A DNA stretch of 64,000 nt from contig NZ_NETK01000001.1 of assembly GCF_002343915.1 (NCBI RefSeq), forward strand, positions 1,860,001 to 1,924,000, in the 5' to 3' direction. The notes beneath the pieces are model-generated. The model made no database searches. It was not told where the DNA came from and saw only the letters and a program-made list of their open reading frames with translations. Positions 58,828 through 64,000 of the stretch are shown here, piece by piece. Position 1 is the first letter of the stretch, and each line of letters starts with the position of its first letter. This DNA is from Nannocystis exedens (lineage in GTDB: Bacteria; Myxococcota_A; Polyangia; Nannocystales; Nannocystaceae). A program made the position numbers and the translations under genes.

Positions 58828-59814
58828 TCACAGCAGCGGCAGCCCCTTGTGCTGCACCGGCAGCTTCAGCAGCGCCGGCTTCGGCGTCCCGGGGACGATC
58901 CCGTACGCGCGGGTGATGGCGAAGCTCGCCACGTAGAGCGTCTTCGTGCTCTGCTTCGTCACCCCGAACACCAGCGACGACGGCGCGTCGAGCAGTCCGC
59001 CTTCGGCGACCACGTCGATGTCGCCGTGCTTGTCGATCGCCACCAGCCGATCCTGCCCGTTGACCGCCACGAACAGCGTCCCCTTGTCGTCGAACGCGAG
59101 GCCGTCGGCGCCGGCCAGGGAGTCGAAGTCGTCGGCCCACACCTCGACCTCGCCGGGCGAACCGTCGCACTCGACCTCGACGCGGAGGATCGTCCCGTAA
59201 TCGAGGTTCGACACGTACAGGTTGCGCTTGTGCCGGTCGAAGGCGATGCCGTCGATCCCGAAGTGCGACAGCTCGAGGTACGGATCCTCTTCATTGCCCG
59301 CGAATGCAGGGTCTGCCAGCCACACCGCGGGCGCGCCGTCGTCGTCGATCTTCCAGATCAGCCCGTGCAGCGGATCGGTGACGAACAGCTCGCCGTGGGC
59401 GCCGAACGCCAGGTCGTTGGGATAGCCGGTCGGATCGAGGGTCGAGAACGTCGATACGCCGCCCTCGGGGTCGACGCGGAACACGAACGCGACCGGCGGC
59501 TCCGGCGAGATGCTGCCGGTGGCCACATACAGGTCGCCGTCCTCGCCGAACTTGAGGCCGGCCGCCAGCACGCCGGGCGGCAGCGGCAAGGTCGCGAACA
59601 CGCTGACATGGCCCCACGGGGTGATCCTCTTGATGTTTGCCCCCATCGACGCATAGATGTTCCCGTCGTCATCCGTGGTGATCGACTCCGGCAATTCGCC
59701 GAGGGCCGGGTTGAACGCGACCACCGTCGACAGCTTGCCCGCCGCCGCGGCCTCCCCCGGCGGCAGAGACATGAAAAGCCCTACTGAGATTGACGCGATC
59801 AGGCTGCGACCCAT
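58828..59814 (-). CDS. Secreted SMP-30/gluconolactonase-like beta-propeller
   Basis: 328 residues from ATG 59814, which gives a clean signal peptide (MGRSLIASISVGLFMSLPPGEAAAAG); an ATG at 59862 would add 16 residues. Six propeller blades with turns such as DDDGNIYASMG, GEDGDLYVATG, GAHGELFVTDP and DDKGTLFVAVNG, plus GIDGIAFDRHKRNLYVSN, as in SMP-30/LRE-like and strictosidine-synthase-like proteins. It may be a lactonase or esterase with a metal in the channel. It converges 3 bp after the hybrid kinase stop. Confidence 0.82.
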   Translation of the reverse strand: MGRSLIASISVGLFMSLPPGEAAAAGKLSTVVAFNPALGELPESITTDDDGNIYASMGANIKRITPWGHVSVFATLPLPPGVLAAGLKFGEDGDLYVATGSISPEPPVAFVFRVDPEGGVSTFSTLDPTGYPNDLAFGAHGELFVTDPLHGLIWKIDDDGAPAVWLADPAFAGNEEDPYLELSHFGIDGIAFDRHKRNLYVSNLDYGTILRVEVECDGSPGEVEVWADDFDSLAGADGLAFDDKGTLFVAVNGQDRLVAIDKHGDIDVVAEGGLLDAPSSLVFGVTKQSTKTLYVASFAITRAYGIVPGTPKPALLKLPVQHKGLPLL

Positions 59815-59988
59815 GACAAAACCCCGAGCGATGGAGCGCGGGGGTACGCTGTCAAGGATCACGAAAAATCATCGCTCGTCGCGGGTGCGAGGATCGGATC
59901 GCGCGGCGACGAGCGCGGGCGGGACGCGCCGCGGAATCCTCGAAATCGCCGGTGGGTGCGCCCCGTTCGGCTTGCTATCCTGCCGGCG

Positions 59989-61377
59989 ATGACACGCTCC
60001 GGAATCGTCGCGCACCTGATGCGGCGCACCGCCCCCGGGCCGCGCGGCGGCCTCCTGCTCGGCAACCTCGCCGAGGTCGCCCAGGGCCGCATGTTCGAGC
60101 TCCTGCATCATATGTGGCGGGCGCACGGCGACATCAGCTGCGCCCGGGTCGGCACGAGGCTGCTCTATCTCGTCGTCCACCCCGACCACATCCAGCATGT
60201 GCTCGTCACGCGCCGGGAGAACTACACCAAGGCGATGCACCGCGCCGCCCCGCTGATCGGCGACGGGCTCCCGGCCAGCAACGGCGAGCTGTGGGCGCGC
60301 CAGCGCAAGCTGCTGACGCCGCGGTTTCAGGTCGGCGCCCTGCCACGATTCGCCCCGCCGCTGCGGGGGGCCATGGAACGACAGCTGGGCCGCTGGCAGC
60401 AGGCAGCCGCCCGCGGCGACGAGCTCGACCTCGCCGACGAGATGGTCGCCCTCACCCTCGACGCGATCCTCGGCTCCTTGCTCGGCGAGCGCCTCGACGA
60501 CGAGGAGGCGCGCCTGCGCGCCGCCATCCGCGACGCCGTCGACTTCGTCGCCGCCAGCGGCCAGGTCTTCCGCGTCCCGCTGTCGTGGCCGACCCGTCGC
60601 AATCAACGTTTCCTGGCCGCCCTCGCGGTGATCGACGATTTCATCCACCGCGCGATCGAGGCCCACCGCGGCCGCCCCGAAGGCGACCCCGACCTCCTCA
60701 CCTTCCTGCTGCGCCACGTCGGCGACGACCCGCACGCCCCGGCCACGGCCAAGCTCGTGCGCGACGAGGCGGTCAGCCTGCTGCTCGGCGGCCACGAATC
60801 GACCGCGCAGGCGCTGACGTGGTTGCTCTATTGCCTCGACCTCCACCCCGAGGCGAAGGCGCGGGTGATGGACGAGGTCGACACATTCGGCGACGCCCTG
60901 CCCACGGTCGCCGACCGCAACCGCTTCCCCTTCCTCGCCGCCGCGGTGCAGGAGGCGCTGCGCCTGTACCCGCCGTTCTGGGCGTTCCCGCGCCACGTCG
61001 TCGCCGACGACGAGCTCGGCGGCTATCTCGTGCCCGCCGGCGCCACCGTGATGCTGTGCCCCTATCTGACGCACCGCCATCCGGCGCTGTGGGAGGCCCC
61101 CGAGCGCTTCTCCCCCGAGCGCTTCCTCGGCGGCGTGGCCCAGGGCCGCGCGCGGGCCAGCTACTTGCCGTTCGGCTACGGCCCGCGCACCTGCATCGGC
61201 AACCACATGGCGACCGCCGAGATCGTGCTGGCGACCGCGGCGATCCTGCGCCGCTTCACCGTCGAGCGCGTCCACCACGCGCCGGTCACCGCCGAATTCT
61301 CGACCACCCTGCGCCCGCGCGGCGGGATCCGCGTCAAGCTGACGTCGCGTCAAGCCGCCAGCGCCAGCGCCACATGA
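59989..61377 (+). CDS. Cytochrome P450
   Basis: 462 residues from ATG 59989, where the conserved PGPRGGLLLGN begins. I-helix GGHESTAQ, K-helix ExxR in QEALRLYPPFW, and heme loop FGYGPRTCIG with the Cys ligand. It resembles CYP4/CYP102-like and bacterial terpene- or fatty-acid-oxidising P450s. The 3' end overlaps the convergent HAD gene by 28 bp. With the HAD phosphatase and class II cyclase next door, it is a candidate oxidase for the terpenoid product. Confidence 0.92.
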   Translation: MTRSGIVAHLMRRTAPGPRGGLLLGNLAEVAQGRMFELLHHMWRAHGDISCARVGTRLLYLVVHPDHIQHVLVTRRENYTKAMHRAAPLIGDGLPASNGELWARQRKLLTPRFQVGALPRFAPPLRGAMERQLGRWQQAAARGDELDLADEMVALTLDAILGSLLGERLDDEEARLRAAIRDAVDFVAASGQVFRVPLSWPTRRNQRFLAALAVIDDFIHRAIEAHRGRPEGDPDLLTFLLRHVGDDPHAPATAKLVRDEAVSLLLGGHESTAQALTWLLYCLDLHPEAKARVMDEVDTFGDALPTVADRNRFPFLAAAVQEALRLYPPFWAFPRHVVADDELGGYLVPAGATVMLCPYLTHRHPALWEAPERFSPERFLGGVAQGRARASYLPFGYGPRTCIGNHMATAEIVLATAAILRRFTVERVHHAPVTAEFSTTLRPRGGIRVKLTSRQAASASAT

Positions 61378-62066
61378 TCCAGAACATTGATACGATCGAC
61401 CTGCGGCCAATTATTACTTCGTGCGATTGCTGACAGGGGCTGCCCCGCTTCGAACACCAGGGGCCGACCGACGGCCGCGAGCACCTCGACGTCGCCGGGG
61501 CCATTGCCCAGCGCCAGGGACCGCGAAAGCGCCGCGCCGCGGGCCGCGGCGAACTGTCGTAACAATGTCAACTTGCCCCCGCGCGCCCCGGGCATGCTGC
61601 GACATTCACCAGTGTAACGCCCCCCCTCGACCGCGAATCGCGAACCATCACAGTCAGTTACGCCGAGATCCGCGGCGAGCAGCGCGACGATCTCGTGAGG
61701 GCTGGACGACACGATATAAGGAACCACGCCGGCCTCCGTGAGCCGCGCGATCAGCGGGCGCACGAACGCGAACAATTCGCGGCGCAGCGCCGGCCAGGTC
61801 TCGCGGGCCAGGGCCTCCAGCGCCGCCTGCTCCGCCCCGGCCAGGGCCGCCGCGTAGGCCGCGGTGCTGCGGGCGACCATCTCCGGGAAATCGATGGAAC
61901 CGGCGCGCAGCTCGGCCACGGCGGCCATCACCGCCGCGATCGCGTCGGGCCGGCCGAGCCCGCGGCGGCCCATCTCGTCGAGCAGCGCGAGCCCGATCGA
62001 CCGCGGGTGCATCGTACCGTCGACGTCGAGGATCGCCACGCGTGCCACGGGTTCGTCGTACGTCAT
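61350..62066 (-). CDS. HAD-family phosphatase (SerB/HAD-IB-like)
   Basis: 238 residues from ATG 62066; in-frame upstream codons to 62165 cover the promoter region. Motif I ILDVDGTMH (Asp14 nucleophile, Asp16 acid), motif II SSSPHE, a conserved GGKLTLLRQF Lys and motif IV GNGPGDVEVL (Asp). Hydrolyses a phosphate monoester or pyrophosphate. It is divergent from a class II terpene cyclase. In bacterial drimenol synthases a HAD domain fused to the cyclase removes the diphosphate, so here a separate HAD might do this job. A housekeeping phosphoserine-phosphatase-like role cannot be excluded. Confidence 0.85.
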   Translation of the reverse strand: MTYDEPVARVAILDVDGTMHPRSIGLALLDEMGRRGLGRPDAIAAVMAAVAELRAGSIDFPEMVARSTAAYAAALAGAEQAALEALARETWPALRRELFAFVRPLIARLTEAGVVPYIVSSSPHEIVALLAADLGVTDCDGSRFAVEGGRYTGECRSMPGARGGKLTLLRQFAAARGAALSRSLALGNGPGDVEVLAAVGRPLVFEAGQPLSAIARSNNWPQVDRINVLDHVALALAA

Positions 62067-62124
62067 ACCCCGATCATAGCGGAGCGAGGGCGCATGCTCC
62101 AGACCCAGACGCACGAGCAGCCGG

Positions 62125-62187
62125 ATAATTCGTCGCTCTGCGCGATGGTCGTTGATCGGAACCAATAATTCGAGTAGCTCTGATCAA
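62125..62187. promoter_or_regulatory. Candidate operators in the HAD/cyclase divergent promoter
   Basis: ATAATTCG occurs at 62125 and again at 62165, 40 bp apart (about four helical turns). Each is followed within 2-4 nt by GCTCTG. A perfect TTGATC/GATCAA inverted repeat (62152-62157 and 62182-62187) ends 5 nt before the cyclase ATG. This AT-rich patch stands out locally. Confidence 0.5.
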
Positions 62188-62192
62188 AAGTC

Positions 62193-63839
62193 ATGCTCAC
62201 CGGAATCGGCGTGCTCGAACAAATCGAGCCGGCGCTGGAGCGCGCCGTGCAATTCGTGCTCGACCATCGCTTGCCCGACGGTCGGCTCGCGGCCGGCTGC
62301 AGCGGGCGGGCCCTGGAGAGCGCCCTGGCGCTGCACCTGCTCCGCACCTGCGGCCACGGCCCGGCGCTCCAGGCCGAGATCGCGGGTTTTTGTCGGCGCC
62401 GCCTGGCCGACCCCGAAGGCGACGGCGACTCGAGTCATGCCAGTCGGCTCGACCGCACGGTTTCGCGCCTCCTCTGCGAGCTCGTGGTCCACGGCCGGCT
62501 CGGCGCCGACGGCCTCGCCTCGCTCCAGCGCACCCTGGTCGCCTTCGATCACCCCACGCTTTGGCGCAAGCGGGTGCTGGTCGAGGTGATGCTGGTCGAA
62601 CTCGGGGCACTCCCTCCGGGTCAGGCCGTGTTGCCACTCGCGGTCGTCCGCTCCGAGTCTTCACATCTGTGGGTGACGATCCTGCTGGCGTCGATTCGCG
62701 TGCTCCAGCTGTGCCACGCCGGTCGCGCCGACGAGGTCGGCGACGCCGAGCTGGCGACGATCCTCGACGCCCAGGCGACCGACGGCAGCTGGGAGCAGCA
62801 CGTGCTCGTCACCATCATCGCCCTGCTGGCGCTGACCCGCCTCGGCTGCGCCGCCCCCCACCGCGCCCTCGGCCTCAATTTCATCGCCGGCCAACTGCGG
62901 CCCGGCGGCGGCGTCCCGTTCATCACCAACGAAGACATCTGGGTCACCTGCCTCGCCGGCCTGGTGCTGACCGAGGCGCGGCGGCCCGCGCACGAGCTGC
63001 AGCGCTGCGAACAATTCCTGGTATCACAGCAGCAGCCCGACGGCGGCTGGGCCTACGCCGAGGGCGTCTCGCAGACCGACGCCGACGACACCAGCGTCGT
63101 GCTGTCGCTGCTCGCTCGCCGGGGTCCGCTGATTCATCGCCCCACCATCCGCCGCGCGGTCGCCAACCTGCTCGCGCTGCAGAACAGCGACGGCGGCTTC
63201 CCGACCTTCGTGCGCGGCGCCGCGTCCGAGGCCGAGATCACGGCCAAGGCGATCACCGCCCTGCGCGCCAGCCACATGGCCCCGCCCGAGGTCCTCGAGG
63301 CCGCGTGGGCCTGGCTGGCCCGCGCCCAGCTGCCGAGCGGAGGCTTCCGCGGCGAGTGGAAGCTGTGCGTCACCTACCCGGCCTTTCATGTGATCAACGC
63401 CGCCGCCGGCCAGCGCCCCGGCACCCGCGCGGCCGAGCTCCGCCGCCGTTGCGTCGCCTTCCTCCGCGACCTCCGGCGCCCCGACGGCGGCTGGCCGATC
63501 CACCCCGACGACCGCCGCAGCCACGTGCTGAGCACCGCCTACGCCCTCGGCGGGCTCGCGGCCTGCCCGGGCAGCCTGACCTCCGGCGAGCTCTACGCCT
63601 CGACGCTGGCCCTCCTGGCCGGGCAGGGCCGCAGCGGCGGGTTCGTGGCCGAAGCCGACTCGCTCGGCCCGCGCCCGTTCGTCTACGACGTCCCGCTGCT
63701 CGCCACGCTCTACAGCGTGTGGGCGCTGGCCCGGGTCCGCGATCTGCTGTCCGGCCGCGCGCATGAAGTGCCGTTCGGCGCGCTCGCGCCCCGCCTGTCC
63801 CTCATCGGTCACGACCGGGCCTGGATCACCACCGCCTGA
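62193..63839 (+). CDS. Class II terpene cyclase (squalene-hopene/prenyl-diphosphate type, DxDD)
   Basis: 548 residues from ATG 62193. The class II protonation motif DADD (Asp296-Asp299, in QTDADDTS) is complete, and there is no class I DDxxD. QW-like repeats are spread along the protein (TDGSWEQHV, QQQPDGGWAY, QNSDGGFPTF, LPSGGFRGEW and RRPDGGWPIH), giving the beta-gamma (alpha-alpha barrel) fold. It is shorter than squalene-hopene cyclases (~630) and near the size of bacterial diterpene or drimane-type cyclases. It protonates and cyclises a prenyl diphosphate without ionising it. It is divergent from a HAD phosphatase and near a P450. Confidence 0.92.
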   Translation: MLTGIGVLEQIEPALERAVQFVLDHRLPDGRLAAGCSGRALESALALHLLRTCGHGPALQAEIAGFCRRRLADPEGDGDSSHASRLDRTVSRLLCELVVHGRLGADGLASLQRTLVAFDHPTLWRKRVLVEVMLVELGALPPGQAVLPLAVVRSESSHLWVTILLASIRVLQLCHAGRADEVGDAELATILDAQATDGSWEQHVLVTIIALLALTRLGCAAPHRALGLNFIAGQLRPGGGVPFITNEDIWVTCLAGLVLTEARRPAHELQRCEQFLVSQQQPDGGWAYAEGVSQTDADDTSVVLSLLARRGPLIHRPTIRRAVANLLALQNSDGGFPTFVRGAASEAEITAKAITALRASHMAPPEVLEAAWAWLARAQLPSGGFRGEWKLCVTYPAFHVINAAAGQRPGTRAAELRRRCVAFLRDLRRPDGGWPIHPDDRRSHVLSTAYALGGLAACPGSLTSGELYASTLALLAGQGRSGGFVAEADSLGPRPFVYDVPLLATLYSVWALARVRDLLSGRAHEVPFGALAPRLSLIGHDRAWITTA

Positions 63840-63911
63840 GCGCGGGCCCGAGCCTTGCGCCGACGACATCCGGTGCGAGCGCGCACCCATGAACCGGATG
63901 AATTGTCCTCC

Positions 63912-64000
63912 ATGCAGCCGGCGCGGGGTCACACGAGGAACCGCGCGCCGCGGCCGCTGCTCGGCCCCAGCCGCCCCGGCCCCGTCACCGTCGTCGCCCC
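63912..64000 (+). CDS. Possible start of the next gene (3' partial)
   Basis: Open from ATG 63912 to the window edge (MQPARGHTRNRAPRP, then LLGPSRPGPV). The proline-rich start would suit a P450 or other enzyme of the terpenoid locus. There is no strong ribosome binding site and only 29 residues are visible, so identity is open. A second ATG at 63888 is in another frame. Confidence 0.25.
   Translation, partial: MQPARGHTRNRAPRPLLGPSRPGPVTVVA

Noticed and set aside
62193..63839. Squalene-hopene cyclase for hopanoid synthesis
   Set aside because: The protein is shorter than SHC, the QW motifs are weak and no hopanoid genes are adjacent. A smaller prenyl diphosphate substrate is more likely, though not proven.

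Overview
The window is a very GC-rich chromosomal segment. It carries a modular NRPS/PKS, several secreted lipoproteins whose lipidated cysteine is followed by a Thr/Ser-rich spacer, hybrid histidine kinases and two terpene loci. This mix points to a myxobacterium, most likely of the Nannocystis/Plesiocystis/Enhygromyxa type. That assignment is inferred from style, not from a marker gene.

Layout. (1) 1-19.7 kb, plus strand: the 3' part of a hybrid NRPS-PKS cluster, already running at the left edge. Order: NRPS module (C-A-PCP, proline-like code); PKS with a built-in aminotransferase (KS-AT-ACP-AMT-C, as in mycosubtilin/iturin synthases); two-module NRPS (degenerate C-A-PCP-C-A-PCP-C, serine-like and aliphatic-like codes) that ends in a condensation domain with no thioesterase; a PhyH-type Fe/2-oxoglutarate oxygenase; a heme-oxygenase-like diiron oxidase; a methyltransferase. 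A 12-bp-stem hairpin closes it. (2) 19.7-22.9 kb, minus strand: a CocE/NonD-type serine hydrolase and a CFA-synthase/coclaurine-N-methyltransferase-like enzyme. (3) 22.9-28.4 kb: a 1.4-kb gene-poor stretch, an SDR, a NADAR glycosidase-like protein, and a complete IS1182-like insertion sequence. The IS has terminal inverted repeats and a CTAG target duplication, and it splits a small coiled-coil lipoprotein gene. (4) 28.4-37 kb: a five-bladed-propeller glycosidase-like protein, an LRR-type protein, the Hen1-Pnkp RNA repair operon, and a divergent UvrD-like helicase. (5) 37-45.8 kb: a secreted protein, P450, lipoprotein, class I terpene synthase, PAS-STAS protein, stand-alone LanC-like cyclase, and a secreted beta-propeller. 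Short TGTC/GACA palindromes recur in the gaps. (6) 46-54.4 kb: a UdgX-like uracil-DNA glycosylase, a DUF2243 membrane pair, a DnaE2-like polymerase, a Lys-rich small protein and two Thr-rich lipoproteins. (7) 54.9-58.8 kb: a tightly coupled histidine kinase / response regulator / hybrid kinase operon. (8) 58.8-64 kb: a secreted SMP-30-like propeller, then a P450, a HAD phosphatase and a DxDD class II terpene cyclase. The last three look like a small terpenoid locus in which cyclase and phosphatase are separate proteins.

The candidates most worth following are the NRPS-PKS-AMT line with two different non-heme iron oxygenases and a terminal condensation domain, the split HAD / class II cyclase / P450 terpenoid locus, and the clean IS insertion whose precise excision restores a reading frame. 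Because GC3 is extreme, very long antisense and shifted ORFs occur throughout; these were treated as shadows.
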